Source: Xylogone sp. PMI_703 (lineage: Eukaryota; Ascomycota; Leotiomycetes). From it: a stretch of 64,000 nt of DNA. Below are positions 11,868 to 21,739 of this stretch, in pieces. A program made the position numbers and the translations under genes. Position 1 is the first letter of the stretch, and each line of letters opens with the position of its first letter. Location: positions 1,178,001-1,242,000 of the forward strand of contig JAJTUQ010000006.1 in NCBI GenBank assembly GCA_021399445.1, read 5' to 3'. The notes beneath the pieces are model-generated. The model worked only from the letters and a program-made list of their open reading frames with translations, had not been told where the DNA came from and made no database searches.

Positions 11868-12644
11868 CCGGCACTATTATCATACAAGCGGCTGCAAAGC
11901 GTCTATACTCAGCCGGGGGCCCAAAGGGCAAGATCAAGGATCTTAACCATGCGGAGCACACGAGAATGTCGAATTGCGACGCGTGCAAAGGCGCCTTCCG
12001 CCTTCCTTGCTGCACCACGTCTGCGTCCCTGCGATTCCCTGTAGCCCTGTTCCAGACTGGTTATGCTACACTACCCGTCAACACCGCAATTATAGCGCCC
12101 GGACCGTAACCGTGGAAGGCACTGAGGTTAGATAAAGGCTTCGGAAAATGCAGTTGGGGAAATTGCTATATGTTCCGTAGTCTTGAATATTACGCTCCGA
12201 ACATTGGACTGACCGCCTTCCTCATTAGACAAGACCGTTCAAACCCCTTTGGATGCAAAACGGCTGGTGTTGTTTTGGGTTAGTGGAGCCCCGGCAGTTG
12301 AGTCCTCAGGCACAAATCCCCACACCCCACAAAATCCACTCGCGGCTGAATCTTTTCCCGACTCCTCGCCTCTCGGTTTATGTGGGCTGCGGAGCTTTGG
12401 CGATTTCCTGCATCAGCTTCTCCTTCTGCGTCTCAATTCCCCAATGGTCCCATCATTCCAACAATCTGTTGATCTAGGGCGTGGCAAGCGTTGCGTGATA
12501 CCGGAATATCCTGACTGATAAGGACACGCATTGGTGTTGCATACCCGATATCCCACATACACATTTCCGTCAACAGAGTGTTATACGCTACATATACCTA
12601 CGGTATCCGCTCTTTCTCCCGCGCGTTCTGAGAAGAGAATTTTG
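11868..12644. promoter_or_regulatory. Divergent promoter region between activator and repressor genes
   Basis: A 777-bp region separates the start codons of qa-1F (minus strand) and qa-1S (plus strand). In N. crassa the equivalent interval is shared and carries activator binding sites. I found no exact GGRTAA-N4-TTATCC palindrome here. The repressor reading frame stays open upstream of its first ATG, to a TTG at 12531, so a different upstream start or exon cannot be excluded. Confidence 0.5.
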
Positions 12645-15180
12645 ATGAACTATGGTCACGTGTCGAACACATCTGAGCCCACTGATACCAGCGATGCAAA
12701 GATGACAGTGGTAACGGAGCTGGAGCAGCTGTCGCGTGGCGGCCGTCTGAGGCTGGATGCGGCCTCAAGTCTTTCAACGTCAAGGAATTTCCATCCAGAT
12801 GCTTCAATTGTGCTTGTAGGATCCCGAGGTTCAGGCAAGCGCACTCTGGGGTTTATCGGGGCCACACATCTAGGGCGCAGGCTGGTCACCGAGGACCACT
12901 ATTTTGAGGAGGCCACGGGTAAGTCGAGAGGCGATTTCTTGCGGCAGTATGGAAACAAAGAATTCTATCAGAGGAGCGTCGAGGTCCTCAAGCAGATGCT
13001 AGACAATAATAGAACAGGATGCCTTATCGAGTGTGGGATGGGAAGCCTAGCGAAGGAGGCTCAAGATGCTCTTGCTGAGTTTGCCCAGCAACATCCTGTG
13101 ATATACATTACTAGGAACAGTGATAGGATTCGAAAACTATTAAATTTAGGAAAGGAAGAGGCTGCAAGGCTTGAGGCAGCTGATTTGGCTCACCGTAGAT
13201 GTTCGAATATGGAGTACTACAACCTCCACGATCCAAGTTGTGATGGCACGGACTCTCTTCCCGATTATGGTTCTCCTACTGTATCAGCGAGATTGAAGCA
13301 CGCCAAGCAAGACTTTTGCAGTTTTCTTGACTTCATTACGGGGCAGGGCATCCTTCGAAGACGATTCGAAAGCCCTTTCTCAATTGCAGCTCTTCCGCCA
13401 GAATGCAGATTGCATACTTATGCACTGTCTCTACGAACATCTCATTTGCAAGATCTCGACTTGGATCAACTGGACTATGGTGCAGATGCGGTGCAGCTCA
13501 GAATCGATAACTGGGCACCAGATATCCAAAAGCTATTGGCTATGCAAATTGCTATTATTCGAAGGAAGCTTGGAATACCGGTTCTGTTGCATGTCACCGA
13601 AAGTCTTGTGGGTGGCGTGAATAGCATGCCACCGACAACTTTGAGAGAACAAGAAGTTTACTTCATGTTGCTTGAATGTGCGCTGAGAGTTGGCGTAGAG
13701 TATATTTCGTTGGATCTCCGGTACCCACACGAGATGGTTAGACGAGTCATCAGAGCATCAGGACGGACAAAGATTATCGGACATTATCTGGCCCCTTTCG
13801 ACCTTGATTGGCATTGGGATGATGAGGCTCGAATAGTGGAATATCAAACGGCAAGATCATTGGGGTGTGATCTTGTACGATACATCCGAATGTCGAGATT
13901 AGAAAGCGATAATCACAAGGTCAGAGCATTCTTGGCTAGGATTGACTCATTGGGATCTGAAATACCTGTTATTGCATACAACCTCGGTGACTTTGGCCGA
14001 GCTTCAGTGATTGCTAACAAAATATTTACCCCAGTCACTCATCCGGTAAAGGATCTTAACATTAGTCTCGGTGAGCTACAAAGGTTTCTCCCAACAGCCG
14101 CTGAGGCCATGAGGGCCCTCTATCAGAACGGGACTTTTGATCCTCTCCATTTTTATCATCTTGGGGCTAGCGTATTTTATAGTCTATCGCCTGCGATGCA
14201 TACTGCAGCATATGAAGTATGTGGTATGAGCCATGACTTCCATTCCTTGCAAGTGAGCTCTATTGAGCACATTCACCGGCTCTGCCAGGATCCTGATTTC
14301 GGAGGAGCAGCTATAACACAGCCGTTCAAGGTAGAAATCATGAGTCAAATAGGAGCTATCAGCTATCATGCAAAGGCTATTGGAGCAGTTAATACTTTGC
14401 TGCCCCTCAGAAAGCTGCCTCGGGACAACCAAATGGATGGCAGCACGCAATCACTTCTCCTACACGCCAATCAAAGGAACAAAGCTGGGCCAGTCATCGC
14501 ATACTATGGCGATAACACTGATTTTATTGGAATCATGAATTCTATCCGGAGAAATATCTCTCCGCGAAACGTAGTTCAGCCGTCAAAGACTACAGGTCTG
14601 GTCATTGGAGCAGGTGGAATGGCTCGTGCCGCAATATATGCTCTCATACAGCTTGGATGTCGCAAGATATTTATGTTCAATCGTACAGTCGAGCATGCCG
14701 AAGCAGTCGCGCGGCATTTCAATACATGGACTGCAGGGTTAGGCAATGAAGGGGACATCGTTAGGGTGCTCAAATCGAGAGAAGATCCTTGGCCAGTTGG
14801 ATATAAGCAACCTACGATAATCATATCGTGTGTTCCCGCGGCAAGTGTCCAGGGACAAGCCCCTGCAAACTTCGAGATGCCTCTTCACTGGTTTGAGAGT
14901 CCCACAGGAGGGGTTGTTTGCGAGGTAAGCCATCCCCTATGCACTACAGTACCCAGCCTCTCTAACGATATATTAGATAGCATATAAACCTTTAGATACC
15001 TTACTGTTGAAGCAAACTCGGCGTATCCGCAGTCAAACGAAGCAGGCATGGGTGATAGTAAACGGACTCGAGGTGTTGCCAGAACAGGCCATTGCTCAAT
15101 TTGAATTGATGACAGGCAGGAAGGCACCTAAGAGCCGAATGAGGGCAGAGGTCTTGAAGAACCTACCAAATTATCAATAG
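12645..15180 (+). CDS. qa-1S: Quinate pathway repressor, catalytically degenerate AROM-like protein
   Basis: Two exons, join(12645..14924, 14977..15180), 827 residues; the 52-bp intron has donor GTAAGC and branch CTAAC. It is homologous to the last three domains of pentafunctional AROM: shikimate kinase-like (about 55-235), type I dehydroquinase-like (about 240-480) and shikimate dehydrogenase-like (about 505-827). The kinase P-loop reads GSRGSGKRT (residues 59-67), with Arg where kinases have Ser/Thr after Lys. In the dehydroquinase domain the catalytic His/Lys regions read IGHYLAPF and CDLVRYIR, so neither catalytic residue is kept by my alignment. The dehydrogenase domain still has ITQPFK and DNTDFIG. 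QA-1S/QUTR binds and silences the activator without inducer. It is about 90 residues shorter than described orthologues, perhaps because the true start is upstream. The first in-frame ATG was used. Confidence 0.87.
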
Positions 15181-15568
15181 ATCATCTAGACACTGGCGTT
15201 ATATATTGGATAGAGAGGAGGCTCTTCGGTATCAAAGCGACTGCTTATCTTCGTAACCACTGGCTAGTCGACCTTTACAGACTTCAATTGATCCTCTTAT
15301 AAAATTTGACCAAAGTCGTTTCTCCTGAACCGGATTCCTGATTAGATATAGCTGCGTAATGTGGATGGTGGAGAAGTTTACCGCTCTATTGCTTATTTGT
15401 ATGGGTCTTCCCTAAAGTAAAAACACTGTCATGTTACAACTGATTGTTATAAATCACGCCAGGGAGGAATTGCGCTCTAATATTAGGCAAAGCTAATTCT
15501 CCATCAGATTATGTAAGATAAACAACCGAGTCAAAAGAGAAAGAGGAATGAAATAAAACAGTTATAAT
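15181..15568. other. Convergent intergenic region, qa-1S / FAD oxidase
   Basis: A 388-bp AT-rich spacer between two converging 3' ends. Nothing beyond likely 3' UTRs is visible. Confidence 0.5.
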
Positions 15569-16941
15569 TCATGAAATATTCTTCAGATCTCTTTTCGGCA
15601 ACCCTTTTGGCTGTGTTAGGTCTCTCATAGGCCGATCCCAAGCCCAACGTTTCTCGAGAGCACCATCTAATTCGCTATCTAGCATCTGGACGACATAGTG
15701 CCCAATTATAGGAAGAAATTTCCAGCCGTGGAATGAACCTGCGGTGGCGATATAAAGGCGCTCACAGTGAGGATGAGCACCAATTATAAAGTCCTGCGTT
15801 GGAGTGATTGCATCCCTTGAGATGTTAGTAAGGGTGGTAAGTGTAATCTATAAAGTTAACACACCAGCATATTCTGAATGAGTCGCACTTAACACCCTCA
15901 AGTTCCTTTCCATATATTCCGCATACTACGCGCTGGCATTCCGCCTGAAGTGCTGCAGGAGCAACACTTTGGTCTTGTTCGGGAGGACTAGAAAGAATTT
16001 GATTTGATTGGTTATGAAAAACGCCATTTGTGAAGCTTTCATCAACGCAAAATTTGAGAATAGCATCTGAAGTTGGTGGAAGAACTTGGCCTATACAAGG
16101 AGCTGTTAGTTTGAGACTGGCAGACGTGAGTATAAGCTATCCTACCATTAACATTGCCGTTGTGTATGAAAACCGGTACTTTTTTGAATCTTTCCATTTG
16201 GTGAGCATTCAATTTAATATTTCCGGTTACAACTGCGACTGCCGTCATCCGCGGACCAACATGAAGGTCTACATTATCTGGCGCACTATCAACGAGTAAT
16301 TTTGCTGTACCGGCTCCTGTGCAGAGAATCACTTTTTCTGCTAGAATGTTTCTTCCATCCTTCGTCTGCACCCCATCGCATTTACCAGTGGAATCCAATA
16401 TCAAGGACGACACATCCCCTTCGATATATTTCACCCCCTGCTCTATGGCTGAGTCCAAAACAGCCTTGAGGGCAGCGGTAGCTTCAGCCCATCCACTAAG
16501 AGGGTTAGAATAAACTTCGTCAATGTCCTGATAGTCTGCATTTGCAAAGATGCCATCATATAATTCTTTCATCTTCTCGGGCTTAAAGAGAGTAGATTCA
16601 GAGTATGTATTTAGCGAAGCATAATTCTTGATAATCTTCTGCCCAAGGCCAGTATTGTCAACAATGAGCATCCCACTCTGATGGAAAAATGAATTGAATA
16701 ATGGGTTCTTTTTCCATTCCTCAAGGGCTTCAAGCGCCAGCTTTGCGTATGTGATATCAGAATAGTCTGCTCTGATAATCTTGTTGAGATCATATGATGC
16801 ACCAACGGGACAGGGATATGGTGTCCTATCCATGAGCACGATTTTGGAGTCTGGGTGTGTCTTTGCCAGATGATATGCCGTAGACGCACCAAAGACTCCA
16901 GCGCCAATAATTAGATAAGTTGATACATTTGGATCGGCCAT
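15569..16941 (-). CDS. DAO-family FAD-dependent amine oxidase (sarcosine/saccharopine/fructosyl-amine oxidase type)
   Basis: Three exons, complement(join(15569..15815, 15865..16090, 16146..16941)), 422 residues, typical for monomeric sarcosine oxidase-like flavoproteins. The N-terminus has the FAD dinucleotide loop GAGVFGASTAYHLAK. Near residue 340 the motif FRICWDAITP contains the Cys that binds FAD covalently in this family, followed by the C-terminal GSFHGWKFLPIIG signature. Such enzymes oxidise secondary amines (N-methyl or N-alkyl amino acids, saccharopine, Amadori products) and release H2O2, often in peroxisomes. The C-terminus reads LKNIS, which is not a canonical peroxisomal SKL. Substrate cannot be assigned. 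It converges on the quinate repressor and is divergent from ENP1. Membership in the quinate cluster is unsupported. Confidence 0.8.
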
Positions 16942-17443
16942 GTTCAACGACTGGTACTGGTAGTACTACTTTTTGAGTTATATAAATTAGTTACTATTTC
17001 ACATGAAAATAATAGATAGCAATCACGTATAAAAAAGTTCAACTTATAAAAGAAAAGTTATCTAGGAACTCCGAACTAGAAGTAGTAATGATATCATTTT
17101 GAAATTTAAAAAGGAATCACAAGAAAAATATACAGAGTGAAGTAGATGAAGTAAAAACTTATTTCTACATATAGAACCAATCAATAACACAAATTGAGTA
17201 CACGAGATTCTTCAACAAAGACAATTTTAAAATGAAGAATGCTCTCAACTGAAACTACCCGGTTCTGTATCTATAAGAGAAGAGAGGAGGCATTGATGAT
17301 GTGGGGTGGTTATCTATAGTCACGTGTAGGCAGCGGGGCACCTTATCTTAGCACCGGCAACCCCCGAGCACAACACTATCGCAACATTTTCCTCAAAATT
17401 TCCGTATTATTGAAGACAAAATCACAAGCCGAATTCCTTCACA
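16942..17443. other. Divergent promoter region, FAD oxidase / ENP1
   Basis: A 502-bp AT-rich region shared by two divergent genes. A CACGTG lies at about 17322 on the ENP1 side. No gene seen. Confidence 0.5.
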
Positions 17444-19140
17444 ATGCCGAAAGCTACGACACCCGTGTCTGCGCAAAAGCAAGGGCGCCTTCACAAACCA
17501 CTTGAGGAGGACCTCACTGCTTCCGGCCCACTGAAAAAGTCGTCAGGAAAACGCAAATCCAGACATGGAGATGAGGACGAGGAAAAATTCGTGGACTCGA
17601 AGGCATCCAAGAGAATTCTTCGAATTGGACAGGAGCTCGCAGAGGAAGAAAGAGCGGAGGCTGATGCTGAAAGACCAAAGGCTAATCCCGCGTTTGATTT
17701 TGAGTCCCGCTTCGCAGGATTGGACGAGGAGGAAGAAGAAACTTATGGAGATGACGAGGAAGCTTGGGGCGATGAAGAAGAGATTGTGGAGGAAGTCGAA
17801 TTAGCACCTGATGATTTAGAAACTTATAGCAAGTTTTTCCCCACCCAAGAAGATCCTTTATTGAGGACGGGGTGGGGAGGAGCTGCGGTTGATGATGATG
17901 CTGAAGAGCAAGGTCAGGGAACAAATCTGGCGGATTTGATTCTAGAAAAGATAGCTGAGCATGAGGCGAAATTGGCCAGGCAGAGTGCAAATGGTGGTGA
18001 GGGGCAGGTCCAATTTCAAGGCCGGGTAGGCCCAGTAGATGAAGAGGTTGAGATCCATCCTAAAGTCGTGGAAGTATATACCAGGTAAAACTCACTCGTT
18101 TCTCTCTACTATTCACAGCTTGCTAATGTGCAACAGAATCGGTATTCTCCTGAGCAGATTCAAGAGCGGAAAGCTCCCAAAGCCATTCAAGCAAGTAGCT
18201 CGAAAACCGAGGAAAACCGTTCACTAACTCTATATAGGATCCTCCCCACGGTTCCCAACTGGGAGACCATTCTCCAAATTACCAGGCCAGATAGTTGGTC
18301 CCCTAATGCCGTCTACGAGGCAACCAGAATCTTCATATCCTCGACTCCTTCTACCGCGCAAAAGTTCCTGGAGATGGTCGTACTAGACCGTGTGAGAGAA
18401 GACATTGCCGAGACCAAGAAGCTCAACGTACATCTATTCAATGCACTGAAAAAAGGACTCTACAAACCAGCTGCTTGGTTTAAGGGCATCCTGTTCCCCT
18501 TAGTAGCAAGTGGTACCTGTACTCTTAGAGAAGCACATATTATCTCCGCAGTTCTGGTCAGAGTTAGCATTCCCGTTCTTCACTCCGCCGCGGCAATCAA
18601 GGGTCTCTGTGATATCGCGGCGCAGGAGAGTTCTGCTGGAACAGAAGGTGGTGGAGCAACTAACATATTCATCAAAGCTCTCCTGGAGAAAAAGTACGCA
18701 CTACCGTATCAAGTCATTGATGCGTTAGTATTCCACTTCCTGCGCTTTCGGAGCGTAGACCCTGCATCTGTACACCCTGATGATATAGGAATGGGAGGAG
18801 GTATGGAGGGTGTTAGTATGACCGACAAAGCTAGAATGAAAGAGTCAAAGTTGCCAGTAATTTGGCATCAGAGGTTCGTACTACTTCTTCTTTCATCTTT
18901 TTAAAATAAGGAATACACCTTCTAACTAGGTATAGCCTCCTGGCTTTCGCCACTAGGTACAAAAACGATATATCGGAGGACCAGAGAGAAGCTCTGTTAG
19001 ATTTAATACAGACAAATGGGCATCACAGCATTGGGCCGGAAATTAGAAGAGAACTTCTGGCGGGTAGAGGTAGAGGGACTGTTATTGAGCCTGAAGGCAT
19101 GGTTGTGGATGGAGATGATACCATGGTTATGGATCCTTGA
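17444..19140 (+). CDS. ENP1: Bystin / essential nuclear protein 1, small-subunit ribosome biogenesis factor
   Basis: Four exons, join(17444..18084, 18137..18190, 18238..18873, 18930..19140), 513 residues (yeast Enp1 483). The N-terminal third is charged, with acidic runs and the conserved SKRILRIGQELAEEE segment. The bystin domain follows: SGKLPKPFK, LPTVPNWETILQITRPDSW, NAVYEATRIFISS, and a C-terminal LLAFATRYKNDISEDQREAL. Enp1 is a nucleolar/cytoplasmic pre-40S factor needed for 20S pre-rRNA processing and export of the small subunit. Exon 2 is only 54 nt. The intron after it has a GC donor: only a break at AA|GCAAGT joined to TATAG|G restores the conserved KLPKPFK-ILP junction; the nearby GT donor shifts the frame. 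Confidence 0.93.
18191..18237 (+). other. GC-AG intron in ENP1 (intron 2)
   Basis: A 47-bp intron with donor GCAAGT, branch CTAAC and acceptor TATAG. The only GT alternative four bases downstream gives the wrong frame after the acceptor, while the GC donor yields the bystin-conserved PFK-ILP sequence. Confidence 0.85.
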
Positions 19141-19518
19141 GTAAACAGGGCATTAGAAGGAAACCAAGTAGAGAGAAGAATACGGAGCACTTCTCTCTGA
19201 GAAGCGCTATTGGGTTGGGATACCTGGCGTTATTGGATGTTATTTATACGGTTAAAAGCTTGATGATATGGACATTCTGTTCGGATGTCATATGATATGA
19301 ATGAGTAGATGTTTCTTCCTTTCCAAAGGTATCTAAATAAGGCACGTCTAAGTGTTCTGTATAATACCGTATTTAAGTGACCTGAGCTCTACTATGGGCC
19401 GATGTGCAATGCTGAGTCGAGAAATATCCATACAACGCCCCGACGCTCTCTATCTGTACAATGCCGTTATATGTATATGATATCTATAATACACGTACCA
19501 CATCTAATTCCGTCTCCT
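19141..19518. other. Convergent intergenic region, ENP1 / ABC1 kinase
   Basis: A 378-bp spacer between two converging genes. It contains one TACGGAG word near 19183. No gene seen. Confidence 0.5.
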
Positions 19519-21739
19519 CTATCCTTCGAAGACACTGCGCTCCAATTCAACGCCAAGCTGATCCTTAGCGATATACTGCATCTGCTTTTCGATATCGTCT
19601 TCCATTCCGCGACCAAGTCCGAACCACTGCCGTATCTTACTTGTCCAGAAGACAACGTCACTGGTAAATAATACAAATCGGAACAATAGGTGCCTCCACC
19701 CATTCGTGAATCTCTGCCTCAAACTTAGGTCTTTATCATCAAAGAGAGCTCTTGATGCCCAAAAGCTAGTGAGCTTGATCCGGTTGACGGGCGACCCGAG
19801 GAATTGATTATTTCCTTGTACGATCCGCATATTTCTTCCAATAAAGAGGAGTTCGCGGGGGAAATTCTCCTCTTCCGCAAGGATATCTCTGATACCCTGT
19901 CTCATACGTTGTTGTACCTCATAATGTCTCTCTGCCCGTGTCTTGCCTTTCAGCTCCTCCGTAATCCTCATTTTGGTGCTATCGTCCCCGCCTTCATATG
20001 GTCGCATCAAGGTTGCAGATGCAAAGAGGTCTGGAGCCTTTACACCCCATTCCGAAGTTATCCTGGTCAGCGTAGCGTTATCAAAGGTCATGATGGCCTT
20101 CCAAAATTCGCAGTACTGTCGACGTAGAGTTGGTGACATAGACACATACAATCCATGATCGATGAGCACAAGTTCTGCACGACCATTTGGCAGGCGTCGG
20201 ATGAAGATGTTACCTGGATGAGGATCACAGTGGACCAGACCCCAGAGGAACATTTGCGCAGAGAACAGATCTACCATGGTTGTCATGACTGGTTTTAGGT
20301 TGAGCCCCAGTCCACCTTTACCGGAGCGACCCCTCCATTCTGTGCGTTCTGGCTTCATGAATCCTGCCGCTTGTAGATCTAGTGGTGGTGGAGATGTTGC
20401 AGGTGGTAATGGTGTGCCCCCGGCCCCCGGAGAGCCTTTTCCGTAACCTCCATACCAAGGTGCCGTCAGTGTCTCCCTGTCCCAGAGACGAACTCCCTCT
20501 ATCCATTCCGTCGTCATGATGCGCTTAGAGGAAAGCTCCCGATATACCTTGGGAATGTAGACGCGGCCACGAAGACGAGGCTCACCGGCTATTAATTCAG
20601 TCATCTTTTCAGCATTATTAGCTTCATTTATGAAGTCCGTTTCAAGGTTCAACCGTTCGCTAATGTAGGGTACCAGGCTAGCCAATGGAATATCAAACCA
20701 ATAGCTATATATTCTTGTGATAACTCTAAGGGAGGGGTCAGTAAGCCGTAAAGCGTGGGTATCGATTTGCGCCAGAAGCTGATACTTACTTAAAAGCCCA
20801 GAGATCCCATCCTACTTGGCGAGTAATTTCTCTCTTCTGTACTTTGATTGCAACTTCTCTACCATCTGCTAGCCTCGCCCAGTGGACCTGCGCAACAGAG
20901 GCAGAGGCTCGAGCTCTCTTTTCAAGAACACCCTTTCCCGGTTCGTTGCTGAAACTGATGCCAAACACCTCTTCCGGGCTTCTCCCACCAAAATCTTCCC
21001 TGATAACCTTCTCCACATCATTCCAACCATTCTGAGGAGCATCATCAAACATCCGTGCGAACATTTTCTGGAACTCAGGAGGGAGGATGGCGCTCTGCAT
21101 GGCTATAGCTTGGCCGATCTTTGCATATATTAATTAGTCAATTGAGTTCGAATCTTGATCGGAAGGTATTAACTCTGCATTTCTCACCTTCAAGTAAAGA
21201 CCTCCATTGTGCCGTAGAAGCTCAGATACCCTCTCCGCATTCCGCCAGTGAAGATCGGGGATATCACCTCCAAAGAGTGGCTGCGGCCGGAAGTTTAGCT
21301 TGTAGTCAATGGCAACCACAAGACCCGTCCAGAAAGTCCGGAGAGAGCGAGTCAGAGAGGATGCATAGAACTGAGTATCTATAACATAGAAGGTTCCCAG
21401 AGCCGTGGAGAAATAAAGAATCCTCTTCCCCCATCGCCGAAGACCGTAGTACTGCTTTGCTGGTGCCGCTCTGCCTAGAGACTCTGGTGATGGAGGTCTC
21501 AGAGGTTGAAATTGTGAGGTATGCGCTGAGCGAGCATTATGAAAGGAGCTGGACCGTGCTTGAGGGACAATTGAAGTTGTAGAGAGCGAGTTCAACGAAC
21601 GGGACTGAAGAGATCTCGAATTTCCAATCCTGCTTATCAAGGTCTTGGCGGAGAGATGAGGTCGAGGTAATGAAATAGCTGTAGCTAGATTTTGAGATCG
21701 CCGACAGCGAGCAAATGACCCTGCCATGCGCAGAGACAT
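19519..21739 (-). CDS. Mitochondrial ABC1/ADCK (UbiB) atypical kinase, MCP2/ADCK1-like
   Basis: Three exons, complement(join(19519..20725, 20790..21118, 21188..21739)), 695 residues. The N-terminus is rich in Arg, Ser, Leu and Ala without acidic residues, as in a mitochondrial presequence, followed by a hydrophobic segment near YFSTALGTFYVIDTQFY. UbiB motifs are present: KIGQ (about 184-187, the codons split by intron 1), the Ala-rich loop ASASVAQVH (255-263), AIK lysine (274-276), HCDPHPGN (459-466) and IDHG in place of DFG (482-485). The family supports mitochondrial lipid or coenzyme Q homeostasis. Overall layout fits MCP2/ADCK1 rather than COQ8. A Gly/Pro-rich insert at about 385-420 interrupts the kinase domain. 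The first in-frame ATG was used; the frame continues upstream only through non-ATG codons. Confidence 0.87.

Noticed and set aside
12249..12518. 89-codon ORF upstream of qa-1S as a possible first exon
   Set aside because: No similarity to the repressor N-terminus and no splice pair found that joins it in frame with confidence.
21119..21187. GTTCGAATCT B-box-like word
   Set aside because: Lies in a 69-bp intron of the ABC1 kinase gene, too short for a tRNA with an A box.
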